Below are positions 33,881 through 43,838 of a DNA stretch of 64,000 nucleotides, in pieces; position 1 is the first letter of the stretch; every line of letters begins with the position of its first letter. The DNA lies in IMG/VR virus record IMGVR_UViG_3300017917_002401, positions 1-64,000 of that record; one strand, written 5' to 3'. Both the position numbers and the translations under genes were made by a program. Origin of the DNA: a virus. The notes beneath the pieces are model-generated. The model was not told where the DNA came from. It saw only the letters and a list, made by a program, of their open reading frames with translations, and searched no databases.

Positions 33881-35181
33881 TGCTGCTAATATCTCGTTCG
33901 GACATAGATCGTGATGCTATAACTGAGTTTGATGCTAGTCGCCGATTTATTAAACTACCTATTGTTAACTACTTAAAGCTGCTAGATATCTGGGACACGG
34001 TAAACCGTCCACAAATGGCCCTAATCAACGCGGTGAATTCACCCAAGTACCGTTTCATTTGCGCCGCGCTAGCGCGCCGTCTAGGAAAAACTTATATAGC
34101 CAACGTAATCGGCCAGTTAGTGACACTGGTCCCGGGGTCGAATGTACTTATTATTTCACCCAACTATAACCTTTCGTCAATTTCATTCGACTTGCAACGT
34201 AAGCTGATCCGTCACTTTGACCTAGAAGTTGCGCGCGATAACCTAAAAGATAAAATAATTGAGCTGGAAAATGGAAGTACCATTCGCATGGGTAGTTTGT
34301 CAACGGTAGATAGTTGTGTTGGTCGCAGCTACGACTTGATTATTTTTGATGAAGCTGCACTAGGTGAGGGCGGTGAGGCTGCGTTTAACGTTGCGCTACG
34401 TCCTACTCTGGACAAGCCCAATGCAAAAGCCATTTTTATTAGTACACCCCGTGGTAAGCAGAACTGGTTTAGTCAATTTTGGAATCGCGGCTTTGACCCT
34501 AACTTTCCGGAGTGGGTTAGCCTGCAAGCTGATTATACTGAAAACACTCGCATGGCTGAGTCAGACGTGGCAGAAGCTCGTCGTGCTATGTCGCGAGCAG
34601 AATTTGAGCAAGAGTACATGGCTTCGTTTACCACATATGAGGGTCAGATTTTTAATCTAGCCGAATCAGATGTAATCGAAGACTTGCCTGAACACGTTAT
34701 TAGTGGCAATAGTTGTGAATACATTGCTGGTTGTGACCCTGGCTATCGCGACTATACTGCGTTTGTGGTATTAGCATATTCGTGGATTGATGACTGCTTT
34801 TATGTACTAGACGAATACTTGGATAATGAAAAAACCACATCAGGGCATGCTGAAGAGTTTCAGAAGCTGGTAGGCAAGTGGGGTGTTGAGATTGTGTTTA
34901 TTGATAGTGCTGCTGCACAGTTTGCTGCTGACCTTGCCTATACCTACAATATTGCAACAACCAAAGCCAAAAAAGATGTGCTACCTGGAATTGCTTATGC
35001 TCAAACACTTGTGGGTCAAGGTCGCCTGAAAATCGCCAAGCACTGTACTCATGTACTAGCAATGATGGATCAGTATCGCTGGGATGACAAAGAAGGGCTA
35101 CAGCGTGAGCGTCCAAAACACGATGACTATTCGCACATGGCAGACGCACTGCGATATGCTCTCTATAGTTATACCATTTAA
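33880..35181 (+). CDS. terL: Terminase large subunit (433 aa)
   Basis: ATPase: Walker A-like RRLGKT (66-71), Walker B LIIFDEAA (DE at 157-158), coupling STPRG. Nuclease: GCDPGYRDYT (first acidic residue near 283), VEIVFIDSAA, and C-terminal HDDYSHMADALRYA. Full-length motor-nuclease for genome packaging. Confidence 0.95.
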   Translation: MLLISRSDIDRDAITEFDASRRFIKLPIVNYLKLLDIWDTVNRPQMALINAVNSPKYRFICAALARRLGKTYIANVIGQLVTLVPGSNVLIISPNYNLSSISFDLQRKLIRHFDLEVARDNLKDKIIELENGSTIRMGSLSTVDSCVGRSYDLIIFDEAALGEGGEAAFNVALRPTLDKPNAKAIFISTPRGKQNWFSQFWNRGFDPNFPEWVSLQADYTENTRMAESDVAEARRAMSRAEFEQEYMASFTTYEGQIFNLAESDVIEDLPEHVISGNSCEYIAGCDPGYRDYTAFVVLAYSWIDDCFYVLDEYLDNEKTTSGHAEEFQKLVGKWGVEIVFIDSAAAQFAADLAYTYNIATTKAKKDVLPGIAYAQTLVGQGRLKIAKHCTHVLAMMDQYRWDDKEGLQRERPKHDDYSHMADALRYALYSYTI

Positions 35182-35248
35182 TTGTTTATTTTAGCACAGT
35201 CGAACTGTGCTGTCAAGTCAACCAGTTATGGTATAAAAAATTTTATCA

Positions 35249-35277
35249 TTGACTATTTGCTGCTCTTAGAGTATAAT
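35249..35277 (+). promoter_or_regulatory. Sigma70-like promoter upstream of HNH/portal
   Basis: TTGACT, 17-bp spacer, TATAAT; gives the head genes their own promoter. Confidence 0.65.
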
Positions 35278-35300
35278 ACTAGGAATGCACAGGTACATGT

Positions 35301-35732
35301 ATGGCCAAAAACACCAATAAAAGAATCCCTGTAAAATGGGTTCGAGACAGGGCAAAAAAAGCCTATGAAACTCGTGACTGTTGCGATATCTGTGGAACAG
35401 ATAAAGATCTGGAGCTCCACCACACACATTCTATCACTATTTTACTTGAATCATGGGCTACTCGTCAAGGTTACGACATTTCCACTGATGAAGGCATTTT
35501 AGCTGTTCGTGATGAGTTTATAGCGGAGCACCATAAAGAACTGTATGAAGACGTGTATACCTTGTGTAATTTCCATCACGTCAAACTACATGGTGTATAT
35601 GGTAAAGCCCCGCCTCCAGGCTCTGAATCCAAGCAAGCACGCTGGGTTGCGTTACAGCGAGAAAAGTTTCTATCGGGTGGGCGTGAAATACCACAACAAA
35701 GTCATGGTTCGTCTTTTAGTGAATTCTACTAG
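35301..35732 (+). CDS. HNH endonuclease (143 aa)
   Basis: CCDICGTDKDLELHHTHSIT forms the zinc knuckle and first His of an HNH motif; YTLCNFHHVKLHG completes it. HNH proteins between terminase and portal commonly assist packaging cleavage in HK97-like phages, so a packaging role is more likely than homing. Confidence 0.88.
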   Translation: MAKNTNKRIPVKWVRDRAKKAYETRDCCDICGTDKDLELHHTHSITILLESWATRQGYDISTDEGILAVRDEFIAEHHKELYEDVYTLCNFHHVKLHGVYGKAPPPGSESKQARWVALQREKFLSGGREIPQQSHGSSFSEFY

Positions 35733-35741
35733 GAACGAATA

Positions 35742-36926
35742 ATGAATTGGTTTACCAAAAGTTACGACTGGATGCGCGAAAAGCTTAATCCAGCACAAGA
35801 TCGTATTGCCTATCAAGAAGGTTTGTACATAGGCAGTACACAAAAGATTACTTACCAACAAGCTTTTCAAAAGCTTGAGGTTGTTAACCGCAGCGTATCA
35901 ATGCTGGTTAACGCATGCGCTAGTCTAGACTACGATGTAAAAGACAAACAAAATGATGGAGTTGTTGTAGGTGTTCGTCAAAAGACCCTAAACAACTTAC
36001 TTAATTTCAAACCAAACCCATATCAATCAATACAAGAATTTCGTCAAGCAATTTTCCAAGACTTGGTAATTGAGGGTAACGTATTTGTTTATTTTGATGG
36101 TACTTTTATGTACCACTTGCCGGCACAAAACGTACAAATTCTAACAGATACCAAAACGTTTATCCGCGGATATCGTTACATGGGTACTATTGATTTCAAA
36201 GAAGAAGACGTATTTCACTTCCGTGATTTACACGCACAATCTATCTACCGTGGCAGCAGCCGCTTAGAAAGTGCACAGCGTAGTATTGATATACTATACG
36301 CCATGGAAGATTTCCAGGAAAAATTCTTTGATAATGGTGCGATTTTTGGTTTAGTGCTAACAAGTGATAATACATTATCACAAGTTGCCAAAGAAAAAAC
36401 AATATCCAACTGGGTACAGCGTTATAACGCTAAGAATGGTGGCAAGCGTCCAATCATTCTTGACAGCGGTTTAAAACCTACTCAAGTTGGTCAAGGCACG
36501 TTTAAAGATCTGGACTTTGACGAGTCTATTAAAACGCATAATGATCGTATTGCGGTAAGTGTAGGCGTTCCACCAATCCTTCTAGACGGTGGTAATAACG
36601 CTAACATTAGTCCTAACCTACGATTGTTTTATCTGGAAACTGTAATGCCAATTGTTAGAAAATATGTTTCTAGCCTTGAGCGTTATTTCGGATATGATAT
36701 TGAGGCAATTACTGCTAATGTATCAGCTTTACAGCCTGATATCAAAGAAATTGCACAATATCACGCAACTCTTGTAAATGGCGGCATTATCACTCCAAAT
36801 GAAGCCAGAAAAGAACTTCGTTATGAGCCTATACCGGGCAATGACGACTTAAGAGTACCTGCTAATATTGCGGGTAGTGCTGCAGATCCATCGCAAGGTG
36901 GAAAACCGCCGCAACCAAAGGAGTAA
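35742..36926 (+). CDS. Portal protein, HK97 family (394 aa)
   Basis: Typical Phage_portal pattern: LNFKPNPYQSIQEFRQAIFQ, EGNVFVYFDG, VFHFRDL, GVPPILLDGG, LRLFYLETVMPIVRKY and ITPNEARKELRYEPIPG. Forms the dodecameric portal vertex. Size and place are standard. Confidence 0.93.
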   Translation: MNWFTKSYDWMREKLNPAQDRIAYQEGLYIGSTQKITYQQAFQKLEVVNRSVSMLVNACASLDYDVKDKQNDGVVVGVRQKTLNNLLNFKPNPYQSIQEFRQAIFQDLVIEGNVFVYFDGTFMYHLPAQNVQILTDTKTFIRGYRYMGTIDFKEEDVFHFRDLHAQSIYRGSSRLESAQRSIDILYAMEDFQEKFFDNGAIFGLVLTSDNTLSQVAKEKTISNWVQRYNAKNGGKRPIILDSGLKPTQVGQGTFKDLDFDESIKTHNDRIAVSVGVPPILLDGGNNANISPNLRLFYLETVMPIVRKYVSSLERYFGYDIEAITANVSALQPDIKEIAQYHATLVNGGIITPNEARKELRYEPIPGNDDLRVPANIAGSAADPSQGGKPPQPKE

Positions 36927-36927
36927 T

Positions 36928-38874
36928 ATGGTAGATAAAAATAAAATCCTTTACGTGAACTCTGCGTTCAGTGTAAAGGCACTACCAAGCGACTCAGGTG
37001 ATGGTACCGGATCGGTTACTATCGAAGGCTACGCAAGTACCAACGATGTTGACCGTCAAGGTGACGTTGTACCAACAGGTGTATGGGAAAAAGGTTTAAC
37101 GAATTACTTAAATAATCCAGTAATTCTTGCTTACCACGACCATAGTATGCCTGTGGGTAGAATGATTGAACACAAGATCGATAAAAAAGGTCTATGGATC
37201 AAAGCAACTATCTCCGAAGCTGCTGGTAATGTTTACAATTTAGTTAAAAACGGTATTCTAACCGCGTTTAGTATTGGCTTCCGTGTTATGGATGCCGAAT
37301 ATAAAAGTGATGCAGAAGTATTCTTAATCAAAGATCTAGAACTACATGAAATTAGTGTCGTGTCAGTTCCTGCTAATCAAAACACTTTATTTAGTCTTTC
37401 TAAGGCATTTGAGACAGCCGAAGATTATCAGTCATTTAAAATGCAGTTTGCAACCAGTAGCGACTCAGCTAAAGGGCTAGAAGCCTCCGGTACCGCAAAA
37501 AGCGATATTACAAAGGAATGGAACATGGATCCAAAAGATTTAGAAAAAATGTTAGCTGATGCTGCTGCCAAGGCTGCTCAAGCTGTTGTTGAAAAACAAG
37601 CTGCTGAAAAAGCTGCTGCTGACAAAGCTGCTGCTGAACAAGCTGAATTTGATGCTCGCGTTAAGGCTGCCGTTGCTCAGGTAACAGTTGGTCAAAGCGG
37701 TGCAGAAAAGCTACTAGCTGACGTAGAAAAGAAATTAGCTGATGCTCAAGCTGAACAAGCCAAAGCCCTAGAAGGCCTACAAGCCGAACTAAAGGCCAAG
37801 TCTGTTGAACTAGAAGCTATCACAAAGAGCCGTATGCAATTTGGCGATACAAAGCCAGGCGAAATGGCTTATGCAGAAAAAGAAAAGGCAGTTCTATTAG
37901 CTAAGGCTATGGGCCGCCGTGTTGAAGATACCAAGTTTGGTGCCGAAATGGTCCAAAAGTATGGTCAACACTTACCAAGCGCTACATGGGAACTAGAAGT
38001 TAATCTAAACCTAGAAGCTGAAGTTCGTCGTCGTTTAGTTGTTGCTCCTCTGCTACGTCAGATCACAATGCAAACTAACGTTATGACAATCCCAGTAAAC
38101 CCAGAAGCAGGCGTTGCATCTTGGGTTACTAACGCTCAGTTTGGTAGCTCTAACAGTTCCGGTGGTTCTAGTTCTACAACTGGTTTCACACCAGGCGTTG
38201 GTTCTCCGCATGCATTAAAAGAAATTACCCTAAACGCTTACAAAGTAGCTACAAACGAATACCTAGCATACGAAGAAGAAGAAGATTCTCTAATCGCTCT
38301 AATGCCAGTTATCCGTGAAGCTATGGTACGTCGTTTAGCACGTGCTGTTGACCGCGCATTCCTACGTGGTGCAGGTTCTGGTAGCGACCCAGTTAAAGGT
38401 CTAGCAGGTTACGACGCAGTTGCTGACGTAACTCCAAGCGCAGCTAGCGGTGTTGTTACCGTTGCTAATATGCGCGCTATGCGTAAGAGCCTAGGCGGTT
38501 GGGGTCTAGATCCAGCTGAAATCGTTTATGTTGTTTCTCAAGACGTATACTACGATCTATTAGAAGATACAACATTCCAGACAATGAACCAAGTTGGTCC
38601 AGCTGCTACTTTACTAACTGGTCAAATCGGTTCTATCGGTAACAGCCCAGTTCTAGTATCTGCTGAATTCGACAGCAAGGCTAGCGGTGCTCTAGGTGCT
38701 ATCGCCTTTGCTCCAGCTAACTTCATCGTTGGTTCTCAGCGTGGTATCCGTGTTGATACACAAGAGCTAGTAGAAACTCAGCGCCGTGTATTCGTAGCAA
38801 GCCTACGTACAGGTATGACACAACTAACTACTAACCTAGGTAGTGGTGTTGGCAAGCTAGTTTACGCTGCTTAA
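36928..38874 (+). CDS. Prohead protease-major capsid protein fusion (648 aa)
   Basis: Start at 36928 after AAAGGAGTA. Residues 25-170: S78-type prohead protease (GYASTNDVDRQGDVVPTGVW, catalytic H70 in AYHDH and S115 in TAFSIGF). Residues 200-290: Ala/Lys/Glu-rich coiled-coil delta/scaffold domain. Residues 300-648: HK97-fold capsid protein with A-domain (RAVDRAFLRGAGSGSDPVKG) and final strands. Protease and capsid are usually separate; fused versions are known in a minority of phages. Self-cleavage near residue 300 is expected. Confidence 0.92.
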   Translation: MVDKNKILYVNSAFSVKALPSDSGDGTGSVTIEGYASTNDVDRQGDVVPTGVWEKGLTNYLNNPVILAYHDHSMPVGRMIEHKIDKKGLWIKATISEAAGNVYNLVKNGILTAFSIGFRVMDAEYKSDAEVFLIKDLELHEISVVSVPANQNTLFSLSKAFETAEDYQSFKMQFATSSDSAKGLEASGTAKSDITKEWNMDPKDLEKMLADAAAKAAQAVVEKQAAEKAAADKAAAEQAEFDARVKAAVAQVTVGQSGAEKLLADVEKKLADAQAEQAKALEGLQAELKAKSVELEAITKSRMQFGDTKPGEMAYAEKEKAVLLAKAMGRRVEDTKFGAEMVQKYGQHLPSATWELEVNLNLEAEVRRRLVVAPLLRQITMQTNVMTIPVNPEAGVASWVTNAQFGSSNSSGGSSSTTGFTPGVGSPHALKEITLNAYKVATNEYLAYEEEEDSLIALMPVIREAMVRRLARAVDRAFLRGAGSGSDPVKGLAGYDAVADVTPSAASGVVTVANMRAMRKSLGGWGLDPAEIVYVVSQDVYYDLLEDTTFQTMNQVGPAATLLTGQIGSIGNSPVLVSAEFDSKASGALGAIAFAPANFIVGSQRGIRVDTQELVETQRRVFVASLRTGMTQLTTNLGSGVGKLVYAA

Positions 38875-38893
38875 TTTTAACATAAGTTAAACT

Positions 38894-38921
38894 GACAAGG
38901 ATCGAAAGATCCTTGTCTTTT
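38894..38921 (+). terminator. Rho-independent terminator after the capsid gene
   Basis: GACAAGGATC/GATCCTTGTC with GAAA loop, then TTTT. May limit downstream expression relative to the capsid. Confidence 0.88.
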
Positions 38922-38965
38922 AATAGGATTCTTAGAGTCTTATTAAAAGACAATGAAAGGGTGCT

Positions 38966-39532
38966 ATGGGTGCAAATTTAGTAACACTACAAGAATACAA
39001 AACACATACCGGCATCACTAGTACTAATCAAGATGCTGAGTTAAATGCAATAATTCCACAAGTTTCGGAATTAGTAAAAACTTATTGCCGTCGTAGTTTT
39101 ATTGATTACTATGACGAAGCAAAAACTGAAATTTTTAATGGTGGATTCAAAGAACTACTACTAAAAGAAGTTCCAGTTGTACAAATTATTAGTGTTTCAC
39201 AAAGCCAAAATTATGGTCAAACCTATGAAAAGTTAGTAAAATTTACTGACTGGGTACAAAAAGATGATCAAATCATTAGTTTGAGTCCACAAGGTTTTCC
39301 GGAAAAAATAAATGGTTACAAGGTAGATTATTTTGCAGGATATGAAACAGTGCCTGCTGATTTAAAAATTGCTATCCTTGATTTAATGTACTATTATATG
39401 CGTAGCGACAGTGCAGTTCATAGCACAAAGTCTATTAGTCCAAATACTATGCAAGTAGAATACATTACCAATACAGGCTTTCCAGCGCATATTAAGCGCA
39501 TCTTAGATATGTATATGGTGGATTATCTATAA
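38966..39532 (+). CDS. Head-tail connector protein (188 aa)
   Basis: MGANLVTLQEYKTHTGITST; phage_gp6-type connector: an N-terminal four-helix bundle with KTYCRRSF and a C-terminal hydrophobic helix region (LKIAILDLMYYYM). Place after the capsid gene fits. Confidence 0.8.
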   Translation: MGANLVTLQEYKTHTGITSTNQDAELNAIIPQVSELVKTYCRRSFIDYYDEAKTEIFNGGFKELLLKEVPVVQIISVSQSQNYGQTYEKLVKFTDWVQKDDQIISLSPQGFPEKINGYKVDYFAGYETVPADLKIAILDLMYYYMRSDSAVHSTKSISPNTMQVEYITNTGFPAHIKRILDMYMVDYL

Positions 39533-41151
39533 TGGCCCGTAAGCTGCATTTTTCAAGATTATTAGATATTATTAGCGGCAGTGCTTTAGCTGGTGCAAAT
39601 ACTAAAGTGCAGCGCAGTGCGTTATATAAAGATTTTGATGTAGCTAAGTTGGAATCAAAAAAGCTTCGAGACTTGATTGATTCGAACTTGCCTACATTCT
39701 ATATAGTAAATTTAGATACTATAGTAGAAGAATTAAGTAACGGATTAGGCATTGATACATTCAAAGAGAATGAAATGTATGTCAAAGCCCAAATGCCTAC
39801 TAAAAAAGAATTAAAAACGTTTCTATTAAAAACTTTAACTAATACTATTAACAAACTCCCTAAAAAAGAGTTCATGGTTTCCTACCAGCAAGTAGTAAAA
39901 GAATATAATAAACTAATAGACGCGCTAGCAAACAGATCTAGTTATGTTGGCTACAGAAATGCTGCAACTAGATTTGGTGCGGACATAAGAAGATTATTAA
40001 AAACCAGTGGAGTATATGTTGCCACTGATGGACCAAATATTGTAGCAAATTTACAGCCTAACTCTTTTGTAGTTATCGGCCCTACATTTAATGCTGCTGT
40101 AGAAAATGTTAATAAATTAATTAATACAGATCTAAGAGCTGCATTTGTAAAAACATACGATATAAACCTTAAAGAATATAATGCTGACCCAAAGAATAGA
40201 TTTACTATTGGTGATATCATAAACGCAGGCCATACAGCAGCATACTCTGAAAAAGGTAGCTTAATTGGCGTTAATATGCCCTTCGCCCAAGAGCGACAGT
40301 TCTTGCTAGCTGGTACAGAAAAAGCAGTAGGTATAGATGCGGCAGTGTCCGATTTATACTTAGACGCAGGTTACGCAATAAAGTTTAATCAAAACTATAC
40401 AGATACTGCAACTAATTTATTAGATATGCAATTTAGTTTTGTTATAACTATGCCTGCAAAATATAACACAGCTACTTTACGTACTCAAGAATTACAAAGA
40501 ATTAAAGAGTATATTGGTTCCACAATAGTACCTACTATTGCTGAACAAGCCAAGAAAAAATTCACAGGTGGATTGCTAGAAGATATCGCTCTTAATACTT
40601 CGGCATCACCAACTTTACCAGAATTTATAAAAGACGCTATTATAGCAGGTATTTCTGGTAAACCTATAAAAAAGACTGTAAAATCTTCTACTGCCAAAGC
40701 AAAGGGTAATATAAAGACCCATGTAATAGTTAAAGACCCTAAACCGTCAAAATTAACAGCAAAATCTGGTGGTACAAATATACAGTCGCAAAAATTAAAC
40801 TATTCCCAGCAAATAACCTATGATTTTAGTTTAACTAGTTTGCAGAAATTGATCTCTGAAAAACTATTTGAAACAGTTAAAAGAAACATGGGTACTGGAG
40901 ATAGGCGTGATGTTCTAAATTACAGAACAGGAAGATTTGCAGAATCGGTTAAATTAGAGCGTCTTACTCAAACCAAAAGCGATATGATAACGGCATTTTA
41001 CAGTTATATGAAAAATCCGTATGCAACTTTCAGTGATGGTGGAGCACAACAATTTCCTAGATCAAGAGACCCAAAAGCCCTTATTTCTAAATCTATACGA
41101 GAAATAGCTGCTTTAGAAGTCTCTAATAAATTAAGGGCTGTATCGGTATGA
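39532..41151 (+). CDS. Large virion protein with neck/tail-completion-like C-terminus (539 aa)
   Basis: MARKLHFSRLLDIISGSALA; residues 1-400 unfamiliar and Lys-rich. The last 110 residues (NYRTGRFAESVKLERLTQTK ... PYATFSDGG) resemble minor capsid/tail-completion proteins (HK97 gp10-like: TG.L..SI......YA.F.E.GT). Likely at the head-tail junction; unusually long for that role. Confidence 0.65.
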   Translation: MARKLHFSRLLDIISGSALAGANTKVQRSALYKDFDVAKLESKKLRDLIDSNLPTFYIVNLDTIVEELSNGLGIDTFKENEMYVKAQMPTKKELKTFLLKTLTNTINKLPKKEFMVSYQQVVKEYNKLIDALANRSSYVGYRNAATRFGADIRRLLKTSGVYVATDGPNIVANLQPNSFVVIGPTFNAAVENVNKLINTDLRAAFVKTYDINLKEYNADPKNRFTIGDIINAGHTAAYSEKGSLIGVNMPFAQERQFLLAGTEKAVGIDAAVSDLYLDAGYAIKFNQNYTDTATNLLDMQFSFVITMPAKYNTATLRTQELQRIKEYIGSTIVPTIAEQAKKKFTGGLLEDIALNTSASPTLPEFIKDAIIAGISGKPIKKTVKSSTAKAKGNIKTHVIVKDPKPSKLTAKSGGTNIQSQKLNYSQQITYDFSLTSLQKLISEKLFETVKRNMGTGDRRDVLNYRTGRFAESVKLERLTQTKSDMITAFYSYMKNPYATFSDGGAQQFPRSRDPKALISKSIREIAALEVSNKLRAVSV

Positions 41152-41588
41152 GCAGAAGAACAAGTATAGTAAAAGCCCTGGCAGAAAAGTTTAAAGAAAT
41201 AGACGGAACCAATGGGTATAATGTAAATCTATTTGGTAACGTCTATCCAAAATTAAAGTTCTGGGATGAGGTAAACGATTTCCCAGCAGTATATATGGTA
41301 GCAGGTAGTGAGCAACGAGAATATCACCCAGCTAACTTTACATGGGCATATTTAGGAGTATCGGTCAAGGTCTATGTTCGGGGCGAAGACGACCCACAGA
41401 CTACACTAGAGTTATTATTAGAAGATTTAGAAAAATGCGTTAATAATAATAGAGTCCTTACCTATGATAAAGACAATAGTTATGATACTACCGAAATATT
41501 GGTTCAGTCTATAACTACCGACGAAGGCTTATTGCATCCATATGCCGTGGGTGAAATAAACCTACAAGTGCGTTATGCACTAATGTAA
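41148..41588 (+). CDS. Tail terminator-like protein (146 aa)
   Basis: MSRRTSIVKALAEKFKEIDG ... FPAVYMVAGSEQREYHPANF, then DDPQTTLELLLEDLEKCV: the mixed alpha/beta pattern of lambda gpU-like terminators. Located just before the tail tube gene as expected. Confidence 0.75.
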   Translation: MSRRTSIVKALAEKFKEIDGTNGYNVNLFGNVYPKLKFWDEVNDFPAVYMVAGSEQREYHPANFTWAYLGVSVKVYVRGEDDPQTTLELLLEDLEKCVNNNRVLTYDKDNSYDTTEILVQSITTDEGLLHPYAVGEINLQVRYALM

Positions 41589-41668
41589 CAAAATAGAGTA
41601 TTAGCGCATTAATACAGATAAATGTCTAGTAACAGTGCTTATAATACCAAAATCATAAAGGAAAGATT

Positions 41669-42856
41669 ATGGCATTAAATTTAGTACGTAATAGTAAGGT
41701 ATTCTTTACTACAAACGTTGACACATTAGGTAAGGTGTTAGCTAGTGGCTTTGATGCCGCTAACACCCATGAGATCCAAGTTCTAGACGGTTTCACATTC
41801 TCTCAGAATACAAACAGTGATACAGTTACTATTAGTGAAGGCGGTGCTGCTCCAGTTCGTGGACAACGCTCTTTCAACACTAGTTTAGCTCCAGTGGATT
41901 TCTCTTTTTCTAGTTATATCCGCCCAGCTTTTGATGATGCAAACAGTGTAGTTATTGCTGAAGAAGACGTTTTATGGAACGCTATCAGTGGTACTGCTGT
42001 AATTGGTCAAACTAATGCAGGTTGGGTAGCTGGTCAAAGTTATAGTTCTGCTAATTTTGCTCACAGTAATGCTCACCAGCTACTAAAGTTTGGTATGATC
42101 TTTATTGTTGACCAAGTTGCTTATGCTGTTGATAACTGCTCCCTAAACCAAGTTACAATCGACTTTGGACTAGATGCTATCGCTACAGGTGCATGGACTG
42201 GCCAAGGTACTACACTACGTCAACTAGGTAATGGTATTACTGCAGTAGGCGGAACATTTGGTGGTACAGGTGTTGCTGGTGCTTACAAAGTCAAGAATAC
42301 AACTGCTAATTACATTACCAACAAGCTATCTACAGTCGCTTTAAGTTTAGTTAAAGATCTAAAAGATGCCGCAGGTACTACAGTTGCCGCAGCTGGAGCT
42401 AGTTACACAGTTGCTATTACTGGTGGTTCTATTACTATTAATAACAATATCAACTATATCACACCAGCTAACCTAGGAACAGTTAACCTACCTGTTACTT
42501 ACTACACAGGTCAACGAGCAATTACTGGTACAGTGAATGCTTACCTAAAAACAGGTGCTAGCGAAACTGGTACTGGTAAACTTCTAGCAGATATGTTAAC
42601 AGCAGCTACAGTTACTGTTGAGCCAATGTTTGCTATGGCTATTTCTGTTGGTGGCGGTGCTAACTCTGTGAAAGTTGTTCTAGACATGCCAAGTGCAGTT
42701 CTAACAATTCCTACAGTTGATGTTCAGCAAGTTATTTCTACTGCTATTAACTTCACAGCTCAGGGCAGTACAGGTACTGGAAACAGCGCTGTTTACGATC
42801 TAACACAAACTAACGATCTAACAGTTAAGTACTACTCTCCAGATCTAACCGTTTAA
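41669..42856 (+). CDS. Major tail tube protein (395 aa)
   Basis: MALNLVRNSKVFFTTNVDTL; repeated beta-rich Thr/Gly/Ala segments and the position before the G/GT chaperones and tape measure identify it. Larger than the classic 200-250 aa, with an extra C-terminal beta domain (from about 215). Confidence 0.82.
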   Translation: MALNLVRNSKVFFTTNVDTLGKVLASGFDAANTHEIQVLDGFTFSQNTNSDTVTISEGGAAPVRGQRSFNTSLAPVDFSFSSYIRPAFDDANSVVIAEEDVLWNAISGTAVIGQTNAGWVAGQSYSSANFAHSNAHQLLKFGMIFIVDQVAYAVDNCSLNQVTIDFGLDAIATGAWTGQGTTLRQLGNGITAVGGTFGGTGVAGAYKVKNTTANYITNKLSTVALSLVKDLKDAAGTTVAAAGASYTVAITGGSITINNNINYITPANLGTVNLPVTYYTGQRAITGTVNAYLKTGASETGTGKLLADMLTAATVTVEPMFAMAISVGGGANSVKVVLDMPSAVLTIPTVDVQQVISTAINFTAQGSTGTGNSAVYDLTQTNDLTVKYYSPDLTV

Positions 42857-42868
42857 TCTAAAGTTTCA

Positions 42869-42898
42869 AGGGGTGGCTTGATCACCACCCCGCTTTTT
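42869..42898 (+). terminator. Rho-independent terminator after the tube gene
   Basis: GGGGTGG/CCACCCC stem with a TTGATCA loop then TTTTT. Confidence 0.85.
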
Positions 42899-42924
42899 AA
42901 TAATATAACAGGATACTAAATCCA

Positions 42925-43335
42925 ATGTCAGAAATTTCGTTAAAATCGCTACTGGTACCATCAAAAACAGTTGATGTAGAGTATCCAGGACTACCTGGTT
43001 TTACAGTTACCTTATCTTTCTTAACTCGTGAAACGCTGCTTAATATTCGTAAAAAGTCTACAAAGACTGTTTTCAAAAATCGTCAGCCGCAAGAAGAATT
43101 CGACGAGCACTTATTCTTAGACCTATATACTAAAGCTGCTGTAAAAAGCTGGAAAGGCTTAAAACTAGCTTATCTAGAACAACTAGCTCCAGTAGATCTA
43201 ACGGGTCAAGATTTAGATAATACTCTTGCATACTCAGAAGAAAATGCCGTTTATCTAATGAAAGAAAGCTCAAACTTTGACGCTTTTGTTAGCGAGAAAG
43301 TATCTGACTTGGGAAACTTTTCGAGCAGCAAATAA
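42925..43335 (+). CDS. Tail assembly chaperone G-like (136 aa)
   Basis: MSEISLKSLLVPSKTVDVEY; acidic alpha-rich protein between tube and tape measure. It ends with LGNFSSSK; the codons for LGN contain the slippery heptamer GGGAAAC. It would coat the tape measure during tail assembly. Confidence 0.85.
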   Translation: MSEISLKSLLVPSKTVDVEYPGLPGFTVTLSFLTRETLLNIRKKSTKTVFKNRQPQEEFDEHLFLDLYTKAAVKSWKGLKLAYLEQLAPVDLTGQDLDNTLAYSEENAVYLMKESSNFDAFVSEKVSDLGNFSSSK

Positions 43336-43703
43336 GTCGAATAGAGCCAATGTTGGTTTCCTTTATTCAAAATAGCGGCGTTAAAATGACAAAGCAGATG
43401 TATTTTGAAATGTGTGAAGCTCTTGGCAATGAGCCTGTTGAAAGCGAAATACCCGTTGATTTAGAAGATTTTCCTGTTGAAATACAAGAAGTCTTAGAAC
43501 TGTATAAGTTTTTAAAAGATGATTGGGAACCCATGAGTGGTTCTTATATGGGTAAACACTTTATAGGTATCCTAGACATACTTGACTTATTTGAAATAGA
43601 TAGCAGAGATAGAAAGATATATTTATCTCTGTTATACATGATCGACTCGATAAGATCCAAAGAAATTAAAAAGCAGCAAGCTGCAACTAAGCCTCAGTCT
43701 TAA
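43311..43703 (+). CDS. Tail chaperone GT extension made by -1 frameshift
   Basis: The heptamer G-GGA-AAC at 43311-43317 allows a -1 shift; from there the -1 frame is open without stop to 43703, passing an internal ATG at 43350 (MLVSFIQNSGVKMTKQMYFE). The product would be a G-GT fusion as in lambda. Extension of about 128 codons, helical and acidic. Confidence 0.82.
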   Translation, partial: GKLFEQQISRIEPMLVSFIQNSGVKMTKQMYFEMCEALGNEPVESEIPVDLEDFPVEIQEVLELYKFLKDDWEPMSGSYMGKHFIGILDILDLFEIDSRDRKIYLSLLYMIDSIRSKEIKKQQAATKPQS

Positions 43704-43720
43704 TAAACTGAGGCTTTTTT
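43691..43720 (+). terminator. Rho-independent terminator overlapping the end of GT
   Basis: GCCTCAGT/ACTGAGGC then TTTTTT. Confidence 0.88.
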
Positions 43721-43741
43721 ATTGTCCAAAAATTTTTAGTA

Positions 43742-43770
43742 TTGACAGAAATTAGCTAATCTGTTATAAT
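43742..43770 (+). promoter_or_regulatory. Sigma70-like promoter for the tail operon
   Basis: TTGACA, 17-bp spacer, TATAAT. Confidence 0.75.
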
Positions 43771-43838
43771 GGTACAAATTAGTATTATGTTTCAAATTTT
43801 TTGAAACCAGCCACATAAATTCCCAGATTGGAGGAAAA

